Shown here: positions 1 through 7,511 of the stretch, one piece after another | Numbering within the stretch: position 1 is the stretch's first letter | Layout of the letters: each line of letters begins with the position of its first letter | Position numbers and translations under genes: made by a program | Source: Chloroflexota bacterium | Lineage (GTDB): Bacteria > Chloroflexota > Anaerolineae > Anaerolineales > Villigracilaceae | Length of the DNA: 41,653 bases | Assembly: GCA_016235425.1 (NCBI GenBank) | Contig: JACRLC010000021.1 | Coordinates: 1 to 41,653, forward strand | Direction: 5' to 3' | The notes under the pieces: generated by a model | What the model was told of the DNA's origin: nothing | Seen by the model: only the letters and a program-made list of their open reading frames with translations | The model's database searches: none

Positions 1-130
1 AATGAATGCCTTGAATACTCCAAGAAGAAGGTTGTCGGAGAGCCGGATGAGGGAAAACCTCATGTCCGGTTCGATGTGGCAGGGGATGGAAACCAGGATT
101 TATATCCCAGGCGCCATCCCTTGACCCTAC
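1..130 (+). mobile_element. Group II intron, 3' end (domains V and VI)
   Basis: Positions 40-72 fold as a classic domain V: GAGCCGGATGAGG pairs with CCTCAT and CCGGTTC across a GAAAA loop, with the AGC catalytic triad at 41-43 and a two-base GT bulge. Domain VI follows, with stem GGGATGG (83-89) and CCATCCC (114-120). The intron probably ends near 130 (CCCTAC). The catalytic core and any reverse transcriptase lie upstream of the window, so whether the intron is complete is unknown. It abuts an imperfect palindrome resembling an integron attC site, the kind of target used by group IIC-attC introns. Domain V is read directly; class and exact end are inferred. Confidence 0.8.
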
Positions 131-248
131 CAGCCGACAAGTGGGATTCGCCGCGTTTTTTGAGAGTTTTCAACGCCTCGACAGGATTCCGTTTTCAAGG
201 CTTGTCCGCGTCCCGCCCACTTGCGGGTAACGCAAACCGTTGGCTGGC
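130..248 (+). other. attC-like imperfect palindrome
   Basis: A 118-bp imperfect inverted repeat: CCAGCCGAC (130-138) opposes GTTGGCTGG (239-247), and CAAGTGGG (138-145) opposes CCCACTTG (216-223). Size and paired arms resemble an integron recombination site. The core GTTGGCT deviates from GTTRRRY at one base. The right arm carries 15 extra bases between the inner and outer boxes, which is not canonical. The site begins exactly where the group II intron ends. It may alternatively be a repeat unrelated to integrons. Confidence 0.4.
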
Positions 249-275
249 TTAGATCATCACTAAGAGATAGAAGGT

Positions 276-947
276 ATGAGCAAATATAAAGAAAAGGGTA
301 ATCACGAAAGATGGATAAGTATTATCACGGTTGGAGCAAGCATTATTGCCTTATTCTTTTCGTGGCAAGCAAATAAACGTGCTTCACAGCAGGCTACTCC
401 CCAAATTCTTGTTCTAGACACCACATGGAATGGGGGTGGTTATCATTCCATCGAAAGTGGCCAACAAGCCACATGTAAGCACATAGTCAGGTTAACAAAT
501 CTTGGCGGGATCTCTACTGCAATTACTGGCTATAGAGTAGGTATCTTTTTGCAGCAGAATGAGATATCGAACGCATTGGAGTTTGAAAGTTCATTCTCGA
601 CTATTATAAAGCCCGATAGATTAACTCCAAATATTCGCAATTTTGAAATTTATCTTTTACTCAACACGTCTCAAGTAGATGTTCCGAATCCTTTTGACAA
701 CAAGGATGTTTTGGAATTGCCTTACAGAATAGAACCTTATAGCACTTTTGATATTCAAACCGCGGTTAACTTCTCTTATGATGCCAATTTGAAGTTAGAG
801 AGTCCTCGTTACAATGATCCAGGTTCGTCTTACTATGCTCCATCAGTACTCGAAGGCTATACCCCGATTACGTTAGTGTATGTGTTCGAAACAGCAAATG
901 GGCAAGTGATAATGAGTCCCACGGTCGCTTGCTGGTATATTAAATAG
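276..947 (+). CDS. Hypothetical membrane-anchored protein (cassette-borne)
   Basis: 223 residues. A basic N-terminus is followed by one transmembrane helix (about residues 14-30, IISIITVGASIIALFF-like) and a roughly 190-residue, mostly beta, extracytoplasmic part. I recognise no domain. The start lies about 28 bp after an attC-like core, and the gene is markedly more AT-rich than the his region, which suggests transfer. The sequences immediately outside it, GTTGGCTGGC (239-248) and GCCAGCCAAC (967-976), are perfectly complementary. That is what is expected when a single integron cassette is inserted, because the cassette's first bases derive from its own recombination site. There is no strong Shine-Dalgarno sequence; GAAGG is 3 nt upstream of the start. 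Confidence 0.6.
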   Translation: MSKYKEKGNHERWISIITVGASIIALFFSWQANKRASQQATPQILVLDTTWNGGGYHSIESGQQATCKHIVRLTNLGGISTAITGYRVGIFLQQNEISNALEFESSFSTIIKPDRLTPNIRNFEIYLLLNTSQVDVPNPFDNKDVLELPYRIEPYSTFDIQTAVNFSYDANLKLESPRYNDPGSSYYAPSVLEGYTPITLVYVFETANGQVIMSPTVACWYIK

Positions 948-966
948 AAAGTCTTATGGTCGAAAC

Positions 967-1097
967 GCCAGCCAACACAGCGTTCTCAGAAACAACATTA
1001 TCACGAGCGCCCTGAGCAGGCCATCGGACTCGTCCATCCAGGCGGATTCGCGTCAGGTTTGAACGAAAACGCTAAAAATCACACGAGCGGTTAAATG
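967..1097 (+). other. Second attC-like site (cassette end)
   Basis: GCCAGCCAAC (967-976) is followed 2 nt later by AGCGTT (979-984). Its complement AACGCT lies at 1068-1073, and a perfect GTTRRRY core, GTTAAAT, is at 1090-1096. Spacing (outer and inner boxes adjacent on the left, about 16 nt apart on the right) matches the upstream site at 130-248. Internal pairing is weak, so this rests on symmetry with the first site and on the complementarity to 239-248. Confidence 0.35.
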
Positions 1098-1104
1098 CAA
1101 AGCA

Positions 1105-1130
1105 GGCGTTCTCATCCGAGGACGCCTTTT
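1105..1130 (+). terminator. Intrinsic terminator
   Basis: GGCGTTCTC (1105-1113) pairs with GAGGACGCC (1118-1126, one G-T pair), followed by TTTT (1127-1130). It could end transcription of the cassette gene, and it marks the region between the cassette and the IS110 remnant. Confidence 0.6.
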
Positions 1131-1149
1131 CTCATTCCTGCCTGTCTCC

Positions 1150-2550
1150 TCAAGCAGGGACGATGGGGACGAGTTGATAGCCGAGTTTCGCGGCTTTCTT
1201 CGTCACATATTTGACCTGTTGTTCTTCATACTTCTTTTCGTATTCAGATACGTCTATCTCTTCGAATTCCACTTTGTACTTCAACATCCGATAGACCACG
1301 CGGGCGATGGCGTGCGCCGTGGCGACGGTTGCCTGGCGGTTGTCCATGTGCGCCCGGAAACGTTTGTACATCAGCCGAAGACACAATTCGAGCCCTTCAC
1401 CGATTGCGCCGCCATCCGAAAGGCCTGTCCGGCGCGGTTCTTCGTTTTCAACGTCTTGTTCTTCAAGACCTTCCCGCCTGAAATCTCGTGCTTGGGCGCC
1501 AGTCCCAACCACGAACAGAAATTCCCTTCCTTCGGAAATTGGCTCAAATCCGTTCCGCATTCGACGATCACCGTCTGCGCCACCCCCACCCCGATCCCAT
1601 CCGCCGCACTCAAGTCCACGCCGCTGATGCGCTTCAGGTGTTGCCGAATCTCTTCCTGATTCTTCGGCGCATTCTTGCTGTGCGAGTTGCGCTTCTTCAG
1701 CGGCAGCGGCTTCAATTCCCCCGCTTCCCACTCCGGCCGCGTCAATGCGTACAGGCGGTCAATCTCCGCGTCGCACACCTCCACCTGCCGCGTGTAAAAA
1801 TCATACAACTCCAGCGACTGCTTCAAAGTGAAAAGATGTTCCGCACGCCACGTCCCGGTTAACGCCCGACCGATCTCTTCTGCACTTTTCTTGCAGTTCC
1901 GATCCCGATACGCCGCCAATACTTGCGGATCGCGTTCTCCCGCCACGATGGCGCGGATAATGGCCTGTCCCGTCTCCCCGGTGATGTCGCTCAACGCCTG
2001 CGATAACTGCACGTTCATGCTTCGACAAGCTCAGCACAGGTTTGCAGCATCGCCTTCTGCATGTGCAAAATGTGCGGCGCACGATGTTCCAGCAGTTGCG
2101 CTCGATGGCGCAACAGGGTCCGCAGGGCCACCAGGTCCGCTTGCGGGCGGAAGGAACTCTCCAGCAATCCGTAACTGTGCAGGGTCTGAATCCATTGCCC
2201 GTCCAGGATGTCGCTCTTGCGTCCCGGCACCCTCCGCAGCGAGCGCGAACTGATCAGATGACATTGGAAGCCCATGCTTTCCAAGACTTCAAACAACGGA
2301 AGCCAATACACGCCCGTGCTTTCCATCGCCACCGTTTTTACGTGATGCTCTTTCAACCACGCTCCGATGTTCTGCAAATCCACCGTGTAATTGCCGAAGG
2401 CTTTCACAATCTGGGTGTTCTCATCCCCGCCAACGCAGACCACGATCTCTTCCGCACCGATGTCTATTCCTGCGGCGTCTGCGTTCACCCGGCTCATCCC
2501 GACAAATGGATGGGCTTCTTCGATCCCTTTCGCTTGCCTCTTCTTCTCAT
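1150..2550 (-). pseudogene. IS110-family transposase, multiply frameshifted
   Basis: Three reading frames together spell one IS110 (DEDD, RuvC-like plus Tnp-20) transposase. The N-terminal part (2015-2497) has AAGIDIGAEE, VAMESTGVYW and DILDGQW, covering the DEDD residues. The middle (1371-2018) carries the Tnp-20 part (DGIGVGVAQTVIVE, FCSWLGLAPKHEISGG). The C-terminus (RQATVATAHAIARVVYRML) is in a third frame down to the stop at 1150. Lesion 1: a 23-nt palindromic-repeat insertion at 2019-2041 between LQ and MNVQL. Lesion 2: a frameshift near 1375-1400 after GSNCVFG. Lesion 3: a strong Shine-Dalgarno AAAGGAG (2559-2565) precedes an ATG at 2550 that opens MRRRGKRKGSKKPIHLSG and then stops, out of frame with SRVNADAAGID, so the original N-terminus is also shifted. 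The element is almost certainly inactive. No terminal repeats are evident, as is usual for the family. Confidence 0.9.
2019..2041. repeat. Small palindromic repeat inserted in the transposase
   Basis: The 23-nt segment contains CTTCGACAAGCTCAGC, a member of the CTTCGAC...GAGCTCAG-type repeat family also seen at 8944-8983 and 13091-13137. Removing exactly these 23 nt restores the transposase frame (LQ-MNVQL), so this is an insertion relative to the parent gene. Confidence 0.75.
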
Positions 2551-3016
2551 TTCAGTTACTCCTTTGAAAGATATTGGCAAGCCCGGCCACTCATGGGTGT
2601 TAGCTTTCTCAACGGGGTCGCTTCAAGACAAACTCTCGTCTTTCGCGCCGCCAATATTTAAATCAACTTGACCGGAAACCATGGTGCAGTACGGGACGCG
2701 CTCTGAGGCGCGCTCTCCATTGCTTTGTACGGCTTGCGTGCTTGCCGCTTCGGAGTATACTTTTGCAATTGCTGGCTGGTTTCTCTCGTATAAAATGATA
2801 ATGATGGCGCACCCATCTTCTCGGGTGCAGTGGATGGTGGGGAGTCCGCGCGATTTTCGAGCATTTTTCCCTGGACAGTCCGCCAGGACAGGCTGGCTTC
2901 AAGTTTTTTCTACTCCCAGGCAGAGTCCGCACCCTGCTCCGTTATCCGTCAGCGCCAACCATTCGGCGGCCATCTTGCACAACAATCCATGCAAGAGCAA
3001 TACCAGGAGAGTGTAA
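2551..3016. other. Non-coding stretch with IS110 left end and a promoter
   Basis: No gene is supported here. The segment next to the transposase (about 2551-2680) would hold the element's non-coding left end, which in IS110-group elements encodes the bridge RNA. I cannot assign loops. Beyond it lies a plausible plus-strand promoter, TTGCAA (2763-2768), 18-nt spacer, TATAAA (2787-2792), and then a small hairpin, GCACCC (2807-2812) with GGGTGC (2821-2826). The promoter points at the gene starting at 3017. Confidence 0.45.
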
Positions 3017-3679
3017 ATGTCCAAACGCAGAGACCCTTTGCTTGAGGCGCTAAAAGAAGGCAAATCCTATACCTGGACAATGCCAGATGGCGGCAATTTA
3101 GCCTCTATGCGTGAGGCTATCAAACATGGGCAAACTCTAACAATGTCGCCCATTGTAAATCCCAGTGAAATACAAGTCGGCGACCTCGTTCTCGTCAAAT
3201 GGCATCAAAGCGACATATTTCACCTGGTGGGAGAGATTCAAGGTGATCAGTTTCTTATCGTCAACAGTTTGGGCAAGATCAATGGTTGGGTAAGTGCAAA
3301 AGAAATTCTTGGCAGAATAACAAACATCATTGAACCAGAGCCGCGTCCAGATGTGCCAATCATGTTGGAGCAGCTGGATATGGCCTATCGCAGCCTGATA
3401 CAACTCGAGCAGGCCGCCGATGATGAAGCACAGCGATTGCTTGCAATTGTTGAGGATTTGCGTTGGTACGCGGACAGAATCGGCATCGAGCGCTGGAATA
3501 AAATGCCACGGTCGAATAAATGGAGTTTTGAACAGAATTTATGGCGGCTTACAAAGCGGGCCAAAAAGGCGGTTGCACCTGTCCCAAATCGCATTCATTA
3601 CTTTATTGATTGCGGCAAAGAATGCGTTGGATTGGCAAGCGAGATTTTTGCCCTATTTGAATACAACGGTTCGAATTGA
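3017..3679 (+). CDS. Hypothetical protein with S24/LexA-like beta domain
   Basis: 220 residues. Residues 50-95 (VGDLVLVKWHQSDIFHLVGE, then FLIVNSLGKINGW) resemble the beta-rich core of S24/S26-type peptidase folds, as in LexA C-termini, but I cannot point to the Ser-Lys catalytic pair, so proteolysis is not claimed. The C-terminal half (about 110-210) is helical and rich in Glu, Arg and Trp. AGGAG lies 7 nt before the ATG. The gene stands alone on the plus strand behind the IS110 remnant, with a possible promoter at 2763-2792. Confidence 0.65.
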   Translation: MSKRRDPLLEALKEGKSYTWTMPDGGNLASMREAIKHGQTLTMSPIVNPSEIQVGDLVLVKWHQSDIFHLVGEIQGDQFLIVNSLGKINGWVSAKEILGRITNIIEPEPRPDVPIMLEQLDMAYRSLIQLEQAADDEAQRLLAIVEDLRWYADRIGIERWNKMPRSNKWSFEQNLWRLTKRAKKAVAPVPNRIHYFIDCGKECVGLASEIFALFEYNGSN

Positions 3680-3821
3680 AAACCAAAAAGCCGCTGAACA
3701 AAGTGTTGGGCAGGCAACTATCTTAAGAGGTCCTATTCGAATAAATCGACTCTGGTTCCGGCGTTTTCATTTTAGAAGTTTCGGTTTAAGAGAGAACTAA
3801 TGTAAAGAAGGAGAATATGCC

Positions 3822-4319
3822 ATGTCCGATTCGCAAGCGCAAATTATCGTGGCTGTCATTGCCGCATTGGGAGCCATCATTGCCGCTGTAACCCCTTCTA
3901 TTATCGCAAAGTCTCATAAAGGTGCTCCTCCCAAAATTCCAACAATAGTATTGTCAGGAGTGGTAGGTTTGATAGTTGGGATTGGAGTGGGTGTGCTTGT
4001 TGCATTCCTGCTTAGGCCAGTGGACCCTTGTTCCCGTGCAAAAATAGACTCTCCACAGGGAACCAGGGAAAGAAGAAATGCCGCCGCCTATGTTGTTTCA
4101 AGTGACGTCAAGATTTCATGGGTAACTTCCGATCCTGCTGTTCGTTGTGTAATGACCGTCCAGTACTACCAAAGTAACCAGGTTGGAAAAACTTATGAGA
4201 ATGTAGTATCAGGGGATACCATTAATATTGGCGCACCTGATTCAGGCGAAACAGAAATAAAAATCTGGATTCCCGACACCGAAATCATAGTTGATGATAT
4301 TTGGGTTTGGGTAAAATAA
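3822..4319 (+). CDS. Hypothetical two-helix membrane protein
   Basis: 165 residues. Two hydrophobic helices (about residues 6-28 and 41-66) flank a short loop with KSHKGAPPK. A 95-residue beta-rich domain with two cysteines (DPCSR and VRCVM) follows, presumably outside the cytoplasm. AAGGAG lies 8 nt before the ATG. I recognise no family. Its base composition is closer to the cassette gene than to the his operon. Confidence 0.65.
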   Translation: MSDSQAQIIVAVIAALGAIIAAVTPSIIAKSHKGAPPKIPTIVLSGVVGLIVGIGVGVLVAFLLRPVDPCSRAKIDSPQGTRERRNAAAYVVSSDVKISWVTSDPAVRCVMTVQYYQSNQVGKTYENVVSGDTINIGAPDSGETEIKIWIPDTEIIVDDIWVWVK

Positions 4320-4357
4320 CATATATAAAGAAGTCAGTTAACAGCTTTGAGATACAA

Positions 4358-4393
4358 CCCTGTTCTGTCCGCAGATGAACTGCGGGCAGAACA
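4358..4393. repeat. Long hairpin between convergent genes
   Basis: CCTGTTCTG and CCGCAG pair with CTGCGG and CAGAACAGG around an ATGAA loop, giving about 15 bp with one bulged base on each side. No T-tract follows on either strand, so it is a palindromic repeat or a weak bidirectional terminator between the genes ending at 4319 and 4420. Confidence 0.6.
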
Positions 4394-4419
4394 GGACAGT
4401 CGAAGACGAAGGGCGGAGA

Positions 4420-5463
4420 TTATTCGGGCGCGCGGATGGAAAATGCCGCGACGAAACCTCCGATGGTAACAGTCACAACGAGCAATCCCATTATCAAACT
4501 GAACGATGCAGGGGATGACTCACTGACTGGCAAAGGGGTTCGGGAAGGAGGAATTGTCATCGTCGGGAAGCCGGGAACGACCGCGAGGGAAGTCAGCGTT
4601 TTCGCGGAGGGAGGCGCAGGTGACAGATCGGGTGTCCCAGTGACTGGCGCGGGTTGCGTGGCCCCCTTTTGGACAAGCAGGAGTTGTCTCTCGTAAATGG
4701 TCGAATTTTCTCCCAGGTGGTTCCAAGCGCGCAGGTTTTTGATGGTCGTGCCGTAAGTCACGGCAATGCTCCAAAGGGTTTGTCCGTATTTCACTTCGTG
4801 GAAGACATCGCCGTTGGGGTATGCGGTGTTACGAAAAACGGGAACCACGTACTGCATCCCACCAACTGCAAACTGAGTTGCCTCGGCGGCATACGCAGTC
4901 CGCGTCAGTGGAATGCCGGTGAGAATGGGATAGGCATCGGATTGTGGTTGCCCGCTGTTGGTCTGGAGGGCCGTGTCAATGACGATGTAAACCTGGTCAC
5001 TGACCGCCACCCCCGCGCCGATGTCACTGCGGAATTCGGAAAGCATGGTGTTTGTGTGAGGCTCGTCGCTCAACCAAATGTTAACCGCTTCTTCCGCAGT
5101 GTCCGCGGCAACCCAGTTCTCGGAGCGATATCCATCCATGGACAAATCTCCCGAAAGCGGATAGCCCAGCATGATCAGAAGCTGCCCAAGCGTTACGCCA
5201 TCCGGCCGCTCGTGACCGGCCGCGCCTTCCGTCCCTGCAATGACATCCGCCTGGGATTGTGCGACCTGCATCAGGATCGGATGCACGCTCAATGGCGGCA
5301 GGCCGCGCGCGAGGCGAAGTCCGTTCACGGCGTTGATCACTTCCGAGGGGGTTGGTGGTTGAGTCTGAGCTAAAGGACGCGCGAAAACTTCCTCGGACCG
5401 AAGCAGTTCAAAGGTCAGAAAAAGAAGCGCAAAACAAATTGTCCAGTTCGTACATTTCTGCAT
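4420..5463 (-). CDS. Secreted CAP/SCP-domain protein with LysM and C-terminal anchor
   Basis: 347 residues. The order is: signal peptide (about 1-30); CAP domain (SCP/PR1 type, about 38-170, with NAVNGLRLARGLPPLSVHPIL, GHERPDG, RSENW and DIGAGVAV); linker; LysM domain (about 215-268, VKYGQTLWSIAVTYGTTIKNLRAWN); Pro/Thr-rich spacer; C-terminal transmembrane helix (about 322-342). LysM suggests peptidoglycan or polysaccharide binding, and the terminal helix tethers the protein to the membrane. AGGAG lies 5 nt before the ATG. The gene is followed closely on its upstream side by a lipoprotein gene in the same direction, and both look like envelope proteins. The role of bacterial CAP domains is not well defined. 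Confidence 0.85.
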   Translation of the reverse strand: MQKCTNWTICFALLFLTFELLRSEEVFARPLAQTQPPTPSEVINAVNGLRLARGLPPLSVHPILMQVAQSQADVIAGTEGAAGHERPDGVTLGQLLIMLGYPLSGDLSMDGYRSENWVAADTAEEAVNIWLSDEPHTNTMLSEFRSDIGAGVAVSDQVYIVIDTALQTNSGQPQSDAYPILTGIPLTRTAYAAEATQFAVGGMQYVVPVFRNTAYPNGDVFHEVKYGQTLWSIAVTYGTTIKNLRAWNHLGENSTIYERQLLLVQKGATQPAPVTGTPDLSPAPPSAKTLTSLAVVPGFPTMTIPPSRTPLPVSESSPASFSLIMGLLVVTVTIGGFVAAFSIRAPE

Positions 5464-5527
5464 AAGACTCCTGCCTCGATAACGGAGAATGTTGAACTTG
5501 TCTTCTCTACAGAAGTTGTCAAAGGAT

Positions 5528-6223
5528 TTACTTCACGACGATGGATACCTCCAAAGCCGCGCCGAACATGTTGCCGTCACCGTCTGCCAGCCGCCAATAG
5601 CTTGTATAGGTTCCAGGGTGCTTCGGAGCATCCATATTTATGGAAATTTCAGTCCATTCGCCGACCGCCACAACTTTTCCAAGCCGCGTGGGTGGGGCAT
5701 CGAAAGATTCGCCGCTTACAAGAACAAGGGAGTAGACATACAGCCACTCACAGGTTCCAATGTTTTGAACCTTCCAGACCTTATTGAAATTTTCCTGCGG
5801 GGCAAGCTCTGCTCCACTGGGAATGGTCACGTCACGGATAAATGCAAGATTGTTACAACCGGAACCTAATGAGCCGGGATCAGTGGTTGCGGTTACGTAA
5901 GTCCCGGTTGCGATCGGGGTCAGTGCTGTGACAGTTCCAAGCGTAGGTGCGTAGTAAATATAGGTCGCTGTGGGCTGAACAAGGGGTGTGGGGGATACAA
6001 AGGGTGTGATCGTTGGAAACGGTGTAAGCGTAGGTGTGGGCGTTTCGGTGGCCGGTGTGACCATGGCCGTCTGCGTCTCAAAAAATGACGCTACCATGGT
6101 TCCCACTCCGGATGTCATCATGGCATCCACACCCGGCTCAGTGGGTGCAGTTTCGGCTCCGCAGGCGGTTAGCAAAAGGGCAATCGTTAATATCACAAAC
6201 CACATTCTTTCAGATAACTTCAT
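5528..6223 (-). CDS. Lipoprotein with NBR1-type Ig-like domain
   Basis: 231 residues from the chosen ATG at 6223, which has GGAGG 5 nt upstream. A longer frame to 6268 has no ribosome site. The N-terminus is a lipoprotein signal, with LLTAC at residues 17-21 (Cys21 lipidated). A Thr/Pro-rich spacer (about 50-110) follows, then a C-terminal Ig-like domain of the NBR1 type (about 125-231), recognisable by IPSGAELAPQENFNKVWKVQ, GTCEW and GTYTSYWRL. Such domains are common on Chloroflexota surface lipoproteins and probably mediate protein or polymer contacts. It is a neighbour of the CAP/LysM gene. Confidence 0.85.
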   Translation of the reverse strand: MKLSERMWFVILTIALLLTACGAETAPTEPGVDAMMTSGVGTMVASFFETQTAMVTPATETPTPTLTPFPTITPFVSPTPLVQPTATYIYYAPTLGTVTALTPIATGTYVTATTDPGSLGSGCNNLAFIRDVTIPSGAELAPQENFNKVWKVQNIGTCEWLYVYSLVLVSGESFDAPPTRLGKVVAVGEWTEISINMDAPKHPGTYTSYWRLADGDGNMFGAALEVSIVVK

Positions 6224-6328
6224 GGGGGCCTCCGATACCCTATCATAATTGAAAAATCCACCCGCCAAAAAGCTCTCATTTAAAACCGTTCAAACACGAA
6301 GGAACACGAAGGAGAAACCTTTTAGTTT

Positions 6329-7492
6329 TTAGCCTGCAACCAGTGGCAGGAGCATTTTCAGGGCGGTCAGTAGGGCGTCAATATCATCCTGAGTATTGTA
6401 AGCTTGCACGGAGATACGGATGAACTGCCTATTCTGCCATTGGATCATCGGAACTTCCACCCGATATTCATCGTAGAGCCGCCGCTTGAGAATGGCAAGA
6501 TCAGATTGCGGAAGCGGCGCAATTCCCATCTGGCTGTAAAAATCAGAATCAAGCGGATATAGCGGAGGCAGACCGGAGAGCGCGCAGATGCGTTCAAGCG
6601 CCTGCCGAAGCTGGGTACGGCAATCGCGGCGGACCGCGTCCCAATCATTTTCCTGCATAAACCTGATGGCCGCAGGGACTGTCAATGCCGCGGCGGGGTC
6701 CTTTGTGCCTGTCCATTGGAGGAGATCAATAAAACGTGAGCCGGTGGTGGTTTCCGGGGTCGGCTTGAAGCCCCAACTCACGATCAACGGTTCCACGAGG
6801 GGCTGAAGTTCGCGCCGCACAAAAAGAAAAGCCGCGCCTTTGGGACTCAACATCCATTTGTGGCAATTCCCAAAAATGACATCGGCTCCAAGCTCCTGCA
6901 AATCCACCGGGATTTGGCCGGGCGAATGCGCCGCATCTACGATGGTCAAGATGCCTGCGGTCCTGGCACGATGGCAAATCTTTTCCACGGGAAAGCGCAA
7001 GGCCGTTGGGGATGAAATGTGGCTGAGATAAATAACCTTCGTGCGCGCTGTGACGCCGCGCCAGAATTGCTCGACGATCTCATCTTCCGATATTACCGGC
7101 AGTGAAATAGGTTGATGGATATATTTTGCATCCCTCTTCCCGCAGATGAAGTCCCAGGTGTAATCACAAGCGCCGTACTCATGATCGGTGGTCAGAATTT
7201 CGTCGCCTGATTCCAAATCCAATGAGCGGGCAATGACATTGACGCCATGCGTTGCATTTGGAATATAGACGAGATCATCGGCGTCGGCATTGAGGTATGT
7301 CCCCAGCACAGTGCGGGATTCCTTCATCAACTCGTTCCATTCACGGCCGAGAAAAAGCACAGGCTGGCGTTCGAGACGTAATTGCCAATCCTGGCAGGCT
7401 TCAAAGACCGGTTTTGGCGTTGCGCCAAAGGAACCATGATTGAGAAAATGAATTTGGGAATCGAGGAGGAATTGATTTTTCAGGGATGACAT
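6329..7492 (-). CDS. Class V aminotransferase (isopenicillin-N epimerase-like)
   Basis: 387 residues, the full length for fold-type I PLP enzymes of class V. FLNHGSFGATPKPVF (16-30) is the typical N-terminal motif. Asp186 in VDAAHSPGQ contacts the pyridine ring, and HKW with Lys212 (GNCHKWMLSPKG) forms the Schiff base. The closest flavour is the isopenicillin-N epimerase / cysteine desulfurase-like branch; the substrate is unknown. A TATAAT hexamer (7499-7504, minus strand) ends 6 nt before the ATG and no Shine-Dalgarno sequence is present, so the mRNA is probably leaderless and transcribed separately from the his operon, 19 bp upstream. Confidence 0.85.
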   Translation of the reverse strand: MSSLKNQFLLDSQIHFLNHGSFGATPKPVFEACQDWQLRLERQPVLFLGREWNELMKESRTVLGTYLNADADDLVYIPNATHGVNVIARSLDLESGDEILTTDHEYGACDYTWDFICGKRDAKYIHQPISLPVISEDEIVEQFWRGVTARTKVIYLSHISSPTALRFPVEKICHRARTAGILTIVDAAHSPGQIPVDLQELGADVIFGNCHKWMLSPKGAAFLFVRRELQPLVEPLIVSWGFKPTPETTTGSRFIDLLQWTGTKDPAAALTVPAAIRFMQENDWDAVRRDCRTQLRQALERICALSGLPPLYPLDSDFYSQMGIAPLPQSDLAILKRRLYDEYRVEVPMIQWQNRQFIRISVQAYNTQDDIDALLTALKMLLPLVAG

Positions 7493-7498
7493 GAAGCA

Positions 7499-7504
7499 AT
7501 TATA
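7499..7504 (-). promoter_or_regulatory. -10 box of a leaderless promoter (aminotransferase)
   Basis: TATAAT on the minus strand with 6 nt (TGCTTC) to the ATG, placing the transcription start at or next to the start codon. No convincing -35 box is seen. Confidence 0.6.
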
Positions 7505-7511
7505 AGATGCC

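Noticed and set aside
1371-2018. Programmed frameshifting of the IS110 transposase
   Set aside because: IS110 transposases are normally one frame. The junctions are a repeat insertion and an apparent indel with no slippery sequence, so decay explains them.
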